The notes under the pieces are model-generated. The model worked only from the letters and a program-made list of their open reading frames with translations. It made no database searches and was not told the DNA's origin. Below, in pieces: positions 19,342 to 28,338 of a stretch of 64,000 nucleotides of DNA. The first letter of the stretch is position 1, and each line of letters starts with the position of its first letter. This DNA comes from Vannielia litorea (lineage in GTDB: Bacteria > Pseudomonadota > Alphaproteobacteria > Rhodobacterales > Rhodobacteraceae): positions 1,116,001-1,180,000 of the forward strand of contig NZ_JAHVJR010000001.1 of the NCBI RefSeq assembly GCF_019801175.1. Reading direction: 5' to 3'. Made by a program: the position numbers and the translations under genes.

Positions 19342-19549
19342 CAAGTCACTCCGCGTAGAGGTTTGGGTTACCTACGGTTGGCTTTGGGCGTGATCAAGGC
19401 GCGGGGATGGCGCGCCTGAACAGGCCACAAATCGCGCGCCGATGCTCGTGCCAAAATCGTTTGGCGCTCATTCTGACCGTGGGACTTTTCGGCCCCTGAG
19501 GGAACCGGGAGTGGTGTGGGCGCGTCCTTTTAGCAAAGGAGGAGTGTCG

Positions 19550-20407
19550 ATGTCTGATACCTGTCCCGCTTGGGTCGTGCCGGTGATGCGGGCGGGATAC
19601 CTCTCGCGTGCGGTGGTTTACACGGTGGTTGGCGGGCTTGCGCTCGTGGCTGCGGTCGAGGGGCAGGAGGCGGAGGGCACGACCGATGCGCTGGCCGATT
19701 TGCAGGCGCATTGGTGGGGCACGCCGCTGCTCTGGCTCATTGCCCTCGGCCTTTGGGCCTACATGGTTTGGCGGCTGGTCGACGCGGCGCTCGACCTTGA
19801 GGACTACGGACGCGACCTGAAGGGCGTGGTGGCGCGGGCCGGGCTGATTGTGACCGGGGTCATTCATGGCGCGATTGGTGTTTCGGTGGCCGGGCTGGCG
19901 CTGCGGGGCGGCGATGGCGAGGGCGGTGGCACCCAGAGCATGACCGCGCAGCTGATGGCGATGCCGCTGGGGCCGTGGCTGGTGGGCGCGGTGGGGCTCG
20001 TGACCATCGGGGCGGGCGTTTACTACGGCTACAAGGGGATTTCGGAGAAATACAAGGAGCACATCCGGGTCACGGCCACGGCGGAGCGGCTCGACCCGGT
20101 GCTGAAGTTCGGCTGCATCGCCCAAGGCGTGGTGATTGCCGTGATCGGGGTGCTGATCTGCTATGCCGCGCTCACTGCCGATCCGCAGGCGGCGGGCGGT
20201 GTGGGCGAGGCGCTGGGGCAGATCCGCGCCGCGCCCTTTGGCCGGGTGATGCTCGGCGTCGTCGCGGTTGGGCTTGTGGCCTTTGCGGTGGAGAACGCGG
20301 TGGAGGCGATTTACCGGGTCATCCCGCGCTGTGACGGGCCGGATGTGATGACGCTGGCGCGGCAGGCGCGGCAGAAGGCGGAACGCGGGCTTCAGGCGGC
20401 GGGCTGA
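19550..20407 (+). CDS. DUF1206 domain-containing membrane protein
   Basis: Membrane protein of 285 residues with three repeats of a two-helix unit. Each unit begins with a short amphipathic stretch such as VMRAGYLSRAVVYTVVGGLAL, RAGLIVTGVIHGAIGVSVAG and KFGCIAQGVVIAVIGVLICY, as in DUF1206 proteins. Function is unknown. The ribosome binding site AAAGGAGGAG in front of ATG 19550 is very strong. The last 16 bases overlap the convergent MFS gene. Confidence 0.85.
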   Translation: MSDTCPAWVVPVMRAGYLSRAVVYTVVGGLALVAAVEGQEAEGTTDALADLQAHWWGTPLLWLIALGLWAYMVWRLVDAALDLEDYGRDLKGVVARAGLIVTGVIHGAIGVSVAGLALRGGDGEGGGTQSMTAQLMAMPLGPWLVGAVGLVTIGAGVYYGYKGISEKYKEHIRVTATAERLDPVLKFGCIAQGVVIAVIGVLICYAALTADPQAAGGVGEALGQIRAAPFGRVMLGVVAVGLVAFAVENAVEAIYRVIPRCDGPDVMTLARQARQKAERGLQAAG

Positions 20408-21831
20408 GGGCCGGGCGGGGGCGTATCGGGCTGCGGGCCATCGGCGCTGTGCAACCGGCGGGCGGCCAGCAGGGCGACGCAGGCGGTGAGGGTGGCCACG
20501 CCCCAGAGCGCGGCGAGCGGAATGGCAGGGGTGCCGGAGGCCAGCCCGGGCACCAGGCCGGTGGCGCCCGCGATCCAGCCGAAGAGCCCGGCGCCGGTGG
20601 CGAAACCCATGGTTTGCACGGTCGGCATGAAGGAGGCGGTGCGCGGGCGCTCGGCCTCGGGCGCGGCCTCCATGATCAGCTGGTTGGCTGGTCCCCATGA
20701 GAAGCCGAAAGCCGCGCCGGTGAGCGATTGGCCCAGCAGCACCAGCGGCAGGGTGGCGGTGACAAAGCCCGCGCCCACGCAGGCGGCCCCGGCGATTTGC
20801 AGCGCGGGGGCAAAGCGCAGGGCGGCAAGGCGCCGCCGCGCGGGCAGGCGGCCCGCGACCATTGCCCAGAGGCTCCAGTTTAGTGCCATTGTCACCACCA
20901 CCCAGCCGGTGAGCACGGTCGAGAGGCCGAAGATCGCGCGGGTGCAGAGCGCGGTGAAGATCGACGACACGCTTTGCGCCACCGGCATCAGGAAGATCAG
21001 CCATGTGCCTGCGCCCATCGGCGTGAGGGTGAAGGCCTCGGACGGGAAGAACCGGGGCCGGGGTTTGCGCCGGTCGATCCAGAGCGCGAGGGCGATGAGA
21101 AGGAGGCCCGCGGGCAGCCCGAGGGCAGCGGCGGGCGCTTGAGGCAGGGCGGAGGGCAGGGCGAGGATGCCCGCGCCCGCGAGGCAGAGCGCGACGGGGC
21201 GCAGCGGGGTGCGGCGCTTGATGACAAAGCTGTCGGCGGTGCGGGCGGGCAGGATGAGCGCGGCGGTCACGAGGAAGGTGAGGGCCACCGGCAGGCCGGT
21301 GAGCATGGCCAGCGGCCAGCCTGCGTGCTCGGTGGCATATCCCCCGGTCAGCGGGCCAAGCGCGGCGGCGAGCGCCCAGACGGTGGCCTCCACTGCGAAG
21401 ACCCGTGCCACGATGGAGGCGGCGAAGAGCTGGGGGATGAGGGCGTAGCAGAGCGCGGCGATCACCCCGTCGGAGAAGCCCTGAAGCGCCCGGCCGACGC
21501 CGAATGCCAGCCCGGAGGGCGCGGTGGCGGTGAGCAGCATGCCCATCAGGAAGACGCTGGCGGCCCCGAGGGCGGTGGCACGGGCGCCGATGCGGGTGCG
21601 GATCTCGGCTGAGGTCACCCCGCCTGCGACGACCCCGATGAAGAAGAGCGCATAGACCAGCGGCAGCATCGGCAGCGCGCCGAGCGCCTCCATCGCGACG
21701 GGGATCGATGCGGAGATCGCCAGATCGTTGAAGGCGTGCATCCCGATCCCGGCGGAGATCGCCAGAACGGGGCCGCGGGTGCCGGGGGCAAGCAGGGCGG
21801 GGCCGGGAGAGGGGGGTGCAGTGCGGGTCAT
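20392..21831 (-). CDS. MFS transporter
   Basis: Membrane protein of 479 residues with 12-14 helices. After helix 2 there is the region RTRIGARATALGAA corresponding to the MFS loop 2-3 motif, and VGRALQGFSDGVIAALCYALIP resembles helix 4 of drug-exporter MFS proteins; ALGPLTGGYATEHAGWPLAM matches the antiporter motif C region. Substrate unknown. I chose ATG 21831 rather than a TTG three codons upstream. Confidence 0.85.
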   Translation of the reverse strand: MTRTAPPSPGPALLAPGTRGPVLAISAGIGMHAFNDLAISASIPVAMEALGALPMLPLVYALFFIGVVAGGVTSAEIRTRIGARATALGAASVFLMGMLLTATAPSGLAFGVGRALQGFSDGVIAALCYALIPQLFAASIVARVFAVEATVWALAAALGPLTGGYATEHAGWPLAMLTGLPVALTFLVTAALILPARTADSFVIKRRTPLRPVALCLAGAGILALPSALPQAPAAALGLPAGLLLIALALWIDRRKPRPRFFPSEAFTLTPMGAGTWLIFLMPVAQSVSSIFTALCTRAIFGLSTVLTGWVVVTMALNWSLWAMVAGRLPARRRLAALRFAPALQIAGAACVGAGFVTATLPLVLLGQSLTGAAFGFSWGPANQLIMEAAPEAERPRTASFMPTVQTMGFATGAGLFGWIAGATGLVPGLASGTPAIPLAALWGVATLTACVALLAARRLHSADGPQPDTPPPGPQPAA

Positions 21832-21942
21832 GCCGGGCAAGCTGGGGGCTCAACCATGGTTGAGGTCAAGAGCAAGATTGCGCATGACCGAGGGTTTGCT
21901 AGGCTGCGCCCCAAGAGCAGCACGAACCAGATGAGGCATCCG

Positions 21943-22371
21943 ATGGCCGGACCACGCAAGACCACGGGCGGCGGCAAGACCGCGCCCAACCGCAAGACCA
22001 ACGCCGCGCGGGGGAAAGCCGGTGCCAAGACGCCGCCTGTGAAGGTGGTGGAAAACACGCCGAAGCCCGACATCACCGTTGTTACCCCCGCCGAGCCAGT
22101 GGTGGCCGAGGGGCTGGTGAAGAAGGTCGCGCTGATCGACAGCGTGGTCGAGGCCACGGGGATGAAGCGCAAGGATGTGAAGCCGGTGGTCGAGGCCACG
22201 CTGGCCGAGATCGGCAACATCATCGGCAAGGGGGCCGACATGCAGATTCCCGAGTTGGGCAAGCTCATGGTGCACAAGCGCAAAGAGCTGCCGAACGGCG
22301 AGATGGTGATGCTGAAACTCCGTCGAAAAACTGTGGCCAAGCCTCTTGCAGAGGACGACGACAACGGCTAA
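21943..22371 (+). CDS. HU/IHF-like DNA-binding domain protein
   Basis: Protein of 142 residues. The first 45 are basic and rich in Lys, Thr and Gly (GPRKTTGGGKTAPNRKTNAA), like a histone-type tail. The rest follows the HU fold: a helical part ALIDSVVEATGMKRKDVKPV and the beta-arm region ADMQIPELGKLMVHKRKELP with GEMVMLKLRRKTVAKP. Such tailed HU-like proteins occur in Rhodobacteraceae and are probably nucleoid proteins. GAGG six bases before ATG 21943 decides the start. Two tRNA-Val genes follow. Confidence 0.78.
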   Translation: MAGPRKTTGGGKTAPNRKTNAARGKAGAKTPPVKVVENTPKPDITVVTPAEPVVAEGLVKKVALIDSVVEATGMKRKDVKPVVEATLAEIGNIIGKGADMQIPELGKLMVHKRKELPNGEMVMLKLRRKTVAKPLAEDDDNG

Positions 22372-22383
22372 ATCGCCCCCCAC

Positions 22384-22458
22384 GGGTGATTAGCTCAGTG
22401 GTAGAGCGCTTCGTTCACATCGAAGATGTCAGGAGTTCAAATCTCTTATCACCCACCA
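22384..22458 (+). tRNA. tRNA-Val (anticodon CAC)
   Basis: Acceptor stem GGGTGAT / ATCACCC, D-loop GCTCAGTGGTAGAGC, anticodon arm CTTCG-TTCACAT-CGAAG with CAC at 22416-22418, T-loop GTTCAAAT, discriminator A and encoded CCA. 75 nt. Confidence 0.97.
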
Positions 22459-22465
22459 GTTTCGG

Positions 22466-22495
22466 GGCCCCGCCGCTGAAAAGCGCGGGGCCTTT
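22466..22495 (+). terminator. Terminator between the two tRNA-Val genes
   Basis: Stem GGCCCCGC...GCGGGGCC with inner GC pairs and a TGAAAA loop, followed by TTT. It may separate the two tRNA transcripts. Confidence 0.65.
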
Positions 22496-22552
22496 AACTG
22501 ACACGGGGGCTTGATCCGGGTGCGGATCTCAAGGTAAAGCCCTCGCCGGTCC

Positions 22553-22628
<76 letters not shown>

Positions 22629-22671
22629 CCTTCCTACCTACTAACCCTTACTTGCGTGCGAGGTGACAAGC

Positions 22672-23358
22672 CTATCCCGGCGCGGCTTTTGCCTTCAGCA
22701 GGGTTTCGGCCATCGTGTCGTAGGCGGCGAGGATGTCTTGTGCGAGGGCCTCGGTGGCGCCGGTGGCGTCGCCTTCGCAGATCGCCTTGTGCAGCAGGCG
22801 GTGGTGGGTGTTGGAGACCCGCAGGTTGCCGCGTTCGCGCAGGGCGTGGAAGTAGGGGCCGACGCGGAGCCAGAAGTTCTCGATGATCTCCAGAAGCAGC
22901 GCCGAGCCGCTTTGCCGGTAGATGGTGAAGTGGAACTCGTAGTTGGTGCGGATATGGGCCTTCAGGTCGCGGTTTTGCTCGGCCTTGTCCATCTCCTCCA
23001 GCAGCGCGGCGAGGCGGGCCTCGAAGGCGGCATCGCGGTTGGCGATGGCCCAGCGGAGCGCGGTGGATTCGACCTCGATGCGCACGTTCTTGAGATCTTC
23101 GAAGGCCGCCGGATCGGGGGTGGGCACGCCGATGGAGCGGCCGGAGATGACAGTGAGCGCCCCGGCTTCCATCAGCCGTGTCAGCGCCTCGCGCACCGGC
23201 ATCGGGCTGACGTTGAAGGCCTCGGCGATGCTCGCCACGGTGACCGATTCCCCCGGAGCGAGGCCGCCTTCGAGGATCAGTTCGCAGAGTTCGCGGTAGA
23301 CCTGGTTCTGCAAAGTTTCCTTGCGGAGGGGGCGGGCGCGCCCGGCGAGATTGGCCAT
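22672..23358 (-). CDS. GntR family transcriptional regulator (FCD/FadR subfamily)
   Basis: Regulator of 228 residues. The N-terminal winged helix-turn-helix contains VTVASIAEAFNVSPMPVREAL (about 39-59) with the conserved PVREAL of GntR proteins. The C-terminal all-helical FCD domain starts near RIEVESTALRWAI and holds histidines such as FHFTIY and HHRLLH that bind metal or ligand in this subfamily. It is divergent from the ABC/BKACE operon with 141 bases between starts, so it most likely controls that operon in response to a sugar-acid or pathway intermediate. Confidence 0.92.
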   Translation of the reverse strand: MANLAGRARPLRKETLQNQVYRELCELILEGGLAPGESVTVASIAEAFNVSPMPVREALTRLMEAGALTVISGRSIGVPTPDPAAFEDLKNVRIEVESTALRWAIANRDAAFEARLAALLEEMDKAEQNRDLKAHIRTNYEFHFTIYRQSGSALLLEIIENFWLRVGPYFHALRERGNLRVSNTHHRLLHKAICEGDATGATEALAQDILAAYDTMAETLLKAKAAPG

Positions 23359-23438
23359 GTATGTTACCTTTCAACTGCTTGGCGCACCGGCTTGGCTGCC
23401 CCTCTTATCGCAGGTTTCGCGGCGCTTGAAAACGCGCT

Positions 23439-23470
23439 TTGACATTTGATCAAAAATCAGCAATCAAAAT
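23439..23470 (+). promoter_or_regulatory. Putative promoter and GntR operator of the ABC/BKACE operon
   Basis: A -35-like TTGACA (23439-23444) is directly followed by the perfect palindrome TTTGATCAAA (23445-23454). A wider inverted repeat ACATTTGAT (23442-23450) / ATCAAAATGT surrounds it. An AT-rich -10-like stretch lies at 23462-23470. Binding by the divergent GntR protein is inferred from position only. Confidence 0.5.
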
Positions 23471-23499
23471 GTGGCATGGAGAATTTGGGAGGATTTCTG

Positions 23500-24618
23500 A
23501 TGTTCAACAAGACACTGAAGGGCGCGATGACAGCGGCCTCGATGCTGGCCCTTTGCGCCGGTGCTGCCACCGCGCAGGACGAGAAGCACAAGGTTTTCCT
23601 GTCGATGAGCTACATCGGCAATGACTGGCAGGCCGAGGCCTCAAACATGGTGAAGGCAATGGCCGCGCATGAGAGCATGGCCGACAAAATTGACCTGCAG
23701 GTGCAGGTGGCCGGGCCGAACGCGCAGCGGCAGATTCAGCAGATCAACGCGATGGTGCAATCAGGGGCCGATGCGATCGTGGTCTTTCCGATCTCGCCGA
23801 CGGCGCTGAACAATGTGGTGAAGAACGCCTGCGACAAGGGCGTGATCGTGATTGCCTATGACGGCGAGATCACCGAGCCCTGCGCCTACAACGTGACCAT
23901 CGACCAGACCGAGGCCGGTAAGGTGACGGCCGAGTGGCTGGTTGAGGAAATGGGCGGCGAAGGCAAGGTGATGCTGCTCACCGGCGTGCCGGGCACCTCG
24001 GTGGATGCGGCCCGGACCGCCGCCGCCAAGGAGGTTTTCGAGGCTGCGGGCGTCGAGGTTGTGGGCGAGGCAGTGGGCATGTGGAGCCAGGCCGTGGCGC
24101 GGACCGAACTTTCGAAATTGATGTCGACCCGCAGCTGGGATGACATCGACGGGCTTTGGCTGCAGGTCGGCTGCTACACCGCCAATGCGATGCAGCTCGA
24201 GGCCGGGCGCAGCGCCGAAGAACTGCTGCCCTGCGCGGGCGAGGGCTCCAACGGCGGGCGCATTCAGATGCTGCCGGCGGGCACCGAGGTGGAGGGTGCA
24301 TCGGGCGCCTATATGCCGCTCGGCGCGCGCCGGATTTCCTATGCCTCGCCGCCCTATTCGGGCGCGTTGGCGCTGAAGCTGGCGGTCTCGATGCTGGAAG
24401 GCGCCGAGGTGCCCAAGCTGACCACGCTGCCGCTGCCGGTGGTGACCAGCGACACGGTGCAGCTTTGCGAGACCGGCTCGTGGGAAGAGATGCGCGATGG
24501 CTGCAATGCCTTCCTGCCGTCGATCGTGAGCAACCCCGGCTGGTTTGCCTCGATCTTCTCGGCGGGGACGCCGGAGGTGGGGCTGAACGCGGCCCTCGTC
24601 GGCCAGCCGGAACTCTGA
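23500..24618 (+). CDS. Sugar-type ABC transporter substrate-binding protein
   Basis: Periplasmic binding protein of 372 residues, type-I (ribose-binding-like) fold. Signal peptide at about 1-25 (cleavage after ATA). The mature part shows the usual alternation, e.g. INAMVQSGADAIVVFPISPTAL and GKVMLLTGVPGTSVDAAR. GGGAGGA before ATG 23500 fixes the start; the upstream frame overlaps the promoter. Four cysteines occur in the mature part, more than usual. The ligand is not readable; context suggests a sugar, polyol or sugar acid. Confidence 0.88.
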   Translation: MFNKTLKGAMTAASMLALCAGAATAQDEKHKVFLSMSYIGNDWQAEASNMVKAMAAHESMADKIDLQVQVAGPNAQRQIQQINAMVQSGADAIVVFPISPTALNNVVKNACDKGVIVIAYDGEITEPCAYNVTIDQTEAGKVTAEWLVEEMGGEGKVMLLTGVPGTSVDAARTAAAKEVFEAAGVEVVGEAVGMWSQAVARTELSKLMSTRSWDDIDGLWLQVGCYTANAMQLEAGRSAEELLPCAGEGSNGGRIQMLPAGTEVEGASGAYMPLGARRISYASPPYSGALALKLAVSMLEGAEVPKLTTLPLPVVTSDTVQLCETGSWEEMRDGCNAFLPSIVSNPGWFASIFSAGTPEVGLNAALVGQPEL

Positions 24619-24708
24619 GTCCGGCAGGCTGAAAGACAGCCACGCGCCCAGCCGATGCGGCCGGGCGCGTGGCCTGACCGTTCGACCCCAAGCAGCAGGC
24701 AGGCACAG

Positions 24709-26253
24709 ATGACCCCGGACGACACCAGCAAGCCGCTGATCGAATTGCGCGGCGTGACCAAGGCCTACGGGCCGACCATCGCCAATGACGATGTGAGCTT
24801 TGCCGTGCGGGCCGGCTCGGTACATGCCTTGCTGGGCGAGAACGGTGCGGGCAAATCCACCACGATGAAGCTGCTCTCGGGGCTGATCCAGCCGGACCGG
24901 GGCGAGATCTTGCTGGATGGGGAACCGCTGGCCTTGGGCAGTGCGCGGGCGGCCCATGCGGCGGGGATACAGACGGCGTTTCAGGAACTGACGCTGATCC
25001 CCGATTTGACGGTGCTGGACAACATGATGCTGCCGCGCGGCAGCGTTGGCCCGCTCGGCGTGCTGCGGCGGCGCAGCAGCCGGCAGGAGATCAGGGCATT
25101 TCTTGACGGGCTCGACCTGCGGGTCGATCTGGGTGCGTTGGCCTGCGAGCTGGATTTGGCCACGCGGCAGAAGGTGGAGATTGCCCGCGCGCTCTATCGC
25201 AACCCGCGCATCCTGCTGCTGGACGAGCCGACCTCGGCGCTCTCGGGCGGGGATGTGCAGTGGCTGGGCGATATCATCGCCAAGGCCAAAACGAGGGGCG
25301 TCACGGTGCTGTTCATCTCGCACCGGATGCCGGAGGTGCGGGCGTTTTGCGACCACATGACCATTTTGCGCAACGGCAAGCACATTCGCAGCGGCGCGGT
25401 GGAGAGCTTTACCGATGCCGAGGTGGTCGAGTTGATCATCGGGCGCTCGGTGGAAAACACCTTTCCTGCCAAGCCCGACGCGGCGGCGGTGGAGGCCCGC
25501 GAGCCGGTGCTGGAGGTGCGCGGCCTGAGCGCGGGGCCGAAGCTGCGGGATGTGTCCTTTGTGCTGCGGCCCGGTGAGATACTCGGCGTGGCGGGGTTGC
25601 AGGGGATGGGGCAGAACAGCCTCTTTTCGGCGCTTTTTGGCGAGGAGCGGCTGAAGAGCGGCGAGATCCTCGTGGACGGGGCGCCGGTGCATTTGGCGTC
25701 GCCTGCCGATGCGCTGCACCCCTCGGTCGCCATCGGACTCGTACCGGAGGAGCGCAAGACGCAGGGGCTGTTTTTGCAGTTGAACGGGCGGCTGAACGCT
25801 AGCCTGCCGGTGATCGGGCGGTTCCACCGGGGGCCGCTAATCGATGCCGCCCGCGAGAGCCGCGCCACAGCGGAGGCGTTCGACGTGGTCGAGGTGGATG
25901 AGCGGGCGCAATACATGGCCGCCGGGGCGTTCTCCGGCGGGAACCAGCAGAAGATATCAATCGCAAAGTGGCTGGTGGCACAGAGCCGCATCCTGCTGCT
26001 GTTCGACCCGACGCGGGGCATCGACGTGGGCACCAAGCACCAGCTTTACGACATGATGCGCGCCTTCACGGCGGCGGGTGGGGCGATCTTGCTCCATTCG
26101 ACCGAGATCCCGGAGCTGGAGTTCCTCTCCGATCGGGTGGCGGTGCTCTACGAGGGCCGGGTCGACCGCTGGCTGGAGGGCGATGCGATCACCGAGGTGG
26201 CTATGATGGAGGCGGCGCTGGGTGGCGCCAGCCTGACGACGGGAGCGGCATGA
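24709..26253 (+). CDS. Sugar ABC transporter ATP-binding protein (RbsA/XylG type)
   Basis: Tandem-domain ATPase of 514 residues. The first domain has Walker A GENGAGKST and Walker B LLLDEPTSALSGGD. The second has a degenerate Walker A (GLQGMGQNS), a good signature FSGGNQQK and LLLFDPTRGIDVGTK. This asymmetry is normal in CUT2-type importers. The signature of the first domain is also weak (LATRQK). The stop overlaps the permease start (ATGATG). ATG 24709 matches the family N-terminus. Confidence 0.93.
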   Translation: MTPDDTSKPLIELRGVTKAYGPTIANDDVSFAVRAGSVHALLGENGAGKSTTMKLLSGLIQPDRGEILLDGEPLALGSARAAHAAGIQTAFQELTLIPDLTVLDNMMLPRGSVGPLGVLRRRSSRQEIRAFLDGLDLRVDLGALACELDLATRQKVEIARALYRNPRILLLDEPTSALSGGDVQWLGDIIAKAKTRGVTVLFISHRMPEVRAFCDHMTILRNGKHIRSGAVESFTDAEVVELIIGRSVENTFPAKPDAAAVEAREPVLEVRGLSAGPKLRDVSFVLRPGEILGVAGLQGMGQNSLFSALFGEERLKSGEILVDGAPVHLASPADALHPSVAIGLVPEERKTQGLFLQLNGRLNASLPVIGRFHRGPLIDAARESRATAEAFDVVEVDERAQYMAAGAFSGGNQQKISIAKWLVAQSRILLLFDPTRGIDVGTKHQLYDMMRAFTAAGGAILLHSTEIPELEFLSDRVAVLYEGRVDRWLEGDAITEVAMMEAALGGASLTTGAA

Positions 26254-28337
26254 TGAACACGCAGAGCATGACGGGCCATCCGCAGGGTTCGATCCCGCGC
26301 ATCCGGCAGGACCTGCGCCGCCATCAGGCGGTGCTGGTGGCGATTGCGGTCTTTGTTGGCCTCTTCGGGCTGACCAATGCGATCAGCCCCTATCCGCTGA
26401 CCTATTTCGACGTGTCCTTCATGGCCTCGGGCGGCATGACGCTGGCGCTGGCGGCGATGGGGCAGACGATGGTGATCCTGTCGGGGGGCTTCGACCTTTC
26501 GGCGGGGGCAACGGTATCGCTGGTGAACGTGGTGCTGGCGACCCAGATGGACCCGGCGGATTTTGAGGCCAATGTCGCTCTTTGGACGGCGATCGGCATC
26601 GGCACGGGCATGGTGGTGGGGGCGTTCAACGGCTTTTTCGTTGCCCTGCTGCGGCTTCAGCCGATCGTGGTGACGCTGGCGACCATGTTCATTGTGCAGG
26701 GGGTCACGCTGCTGATCATGGACAAGCCGGGGGGCTTTGTCTCTCCCAGCCTCGGCGGCTTTTACCTGGGCGATGCGGTGCCCAACCTGCTGCCGGCCTC
26801 GGTGCTAGTGATCGGGGTGGCGGTGCTGTTCTGGGTCTGGCTGAAGAACACGCGCTTTGGCGTGTCGCTCTATGCCGTGGGCAGCGACCCGGCGGCGGCG
26901 GAGGCGAGCGGGATGCGGCGGATGCTGACCGTGTTCCTGACCTACACCTTCGCGGGCGGGTTCTACGGGCTGGCGGGCGTGTTCGTGAGTGCGCAGACCG
27001 GCTCGGGCGACCCGCTGGTGGGCAACTCGCTGTTGTTGCCGATGTTTGCCGCCGTCGTCATCGGCGGCACCCGGCTGGGTGGCGGCAGGGGCGGGCTGCT
27101 GGGCACGGTCTTTGGCGCGTACATCCTGATGATCGTGGTCAACATGCTGCTGACGCTGAACATCTCGGCCTATTACTCGACCATCGCGGAAAGCTGCGTG
27201 CTGCTGGCGGCGGTGCTGGCGGGCTCGATGTCGAAGGACTCGCCGCTGGCGCAGAAGCTTCAGGCGGCGGGCGATTACCTGCGGGCGCGGCGGGGCGGGC
27301 TGCTGGTGTCGCAGCGCGAACAGGTGGATCGGCGATTGCCGTTCTCCGCCCCGGCGGGCGGGGCGCGGGTCGCGCAGGCCCGGCCGGCAAGCTGGTGGAA
27401 GGCCAATGCCTCGACCCTGCGCTATGCGCTGCCGGCCTATGGTGCGCTGCTGCTGGTGTTGATCGTGACCCAAGTGACGCTTGGCAATGTGTTCAACAAC
27501 TTCGGATACTGGAACACGCTTCTGGTGCTCTCGGCCTTCCTCGCGATCCTGGCATTGGGGCAGGGGGCGGTGATCTTGACCGGGGGGCTGGACCTTTCGG
27601 TGCCGTGGACGATTGCGCTCTCGGGTATTCTGGTGGCGGGCGTGGTGCAGGGCTCGGATGCGGCGCTGGCCTATGCGGTGCCGCTGGTGCTGGGCATCGC
27701 GGTGGCGATCGGGTTCTTGAACGGGCTGGGGATCGTGGCGCTTGGGCTCTCGCCCATCGTGGTGACGCTGGCGATGAACGGGCTGCTCCAAGGCGCGGCG
27801 CTGCTGTGGTCGGACGGGACGCCTGCGGGCTTTGCCGCCCCGGCGCTGCGCTGGATCATGACAGGCAAGCTGCTGGGCGTAACCCCGGTTATCCCGCTGC
27901 TGGCGCTCTTCATCATCGGCGCGGTGCTGATGCTGGGGCACACGGCTTTCGGGCGGCGGATCTACGCGCTCGGCAACAGCGAGGAGGCGGCGCGGCTTTC
28001 GGGCGTGAAGACCGGGCGGGTGCTGATCTCGGTTTACATCCTCTCGGCGCTCTGCGCGGCCCTCGTGGGCATTCTGCTCACCGGGTTCTCGGGGCAGGCG
28101 AGCCTTGGGATGGGCGACGATTACCTGCTGCCCTCCATCGCGGTTGTCGTGGTGGGCGGGGCGCTGATCACCGGCGGGCGCGGGCATTACATGGGCATGT
28201 TCGGCGGCGCGCTGCTGCTGACGGCGATGCAGATGCTGCTGGCGGGCACCTCGCTGCCCTATGCCTTCCGCTCGGTGTTCTTCGGGTTTGTCATACTGGC
28301 CGCGGTGATAGCGCTGCGCGATAGGAAAGGTGGTTGA
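26250..28337 (+). CDS. Fused double permease of the sugar ABC transporter
   Basis: Membrane protein of 695 residues made of two CUT2-type permease domains in one chain. The family motif appears twice: LSGGFDLSAGATVSLVN near residue 80 and LTGGLDLSVPWTIALSG near residue 447. The linker between domains is about residues 345-385 (QREQVDRRLPFSAP). Most systems use a homo- or heterodimer of separate subunits; here a heterodimer is hard-wired. The start overlaps the ATPase stop, and the SDR gene starts just after its stop. Confidence 0.9.
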   Translation: MMNTQSMTGHPQGSIPRIRQDLRRHQAVLVAIAVFVGLFGLTNAISPYPLTYFDVSFMASGGMTLALAAMGQTMVILSGGFDLSAGATVSLVNVVLATQMDPADFEANVALWTAIGIGTGMVVGAFNGFFVALLRLQPIVVTLATMFIVQGVTLLIMDKPGGFVSPSLGGFYLGDAVPNLLPASVLVIGVAVLFWVWLKNTRFGVSLYAVGSDPAAAEASGMRRMLTVFLTYTFAGGFYGLAGVFVSAQTGSGDPLVGNSLLLPMFAAVVIGGTRLGGGRGGLLGTVFGAYILMIVVNMLLTLNISAYYSTIAESCVLLAAVLAGSMSKDSPLAQKLQAAGDYLRARRGGLLVSQREQVDRRLPFSAPAGGARVAQARPASWWKANASTLRYALPAYGALLLVLIVTQVTLGNVFNNFGYWNTLLVLSAFLAILALGQGAVILTGGLDLSVPWTIALSGILVAGVVQGSDAALAYAVPLVLGIAVAIGFLNGLGIVALGLSPIVVTLAMNGLLQGAALLWSDGTPAGFAAPALRWIMTGKLLGVTPVIPLLALFIIGAVLMLGHTAFGRRIYALGNSEEAARLSGVKTGRVLISVYILSALCAALVGILLTGFSGQASLGMGDDYLLPSIAVVVVGGALITGGRGHYMGMFGGALLLTAMQMLLAGTSLPYAFRSVFFGFVILAAVIALRDRKGG

Positions 28338-28338
28338 T

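Noticed and set aside
23445..23454. TTTGATCAAA as an FNR site
   Set aside because: FNR needs four bases between TTGAT and ATCAA; here the halves are fused, so a GntR-type operator is more likely.
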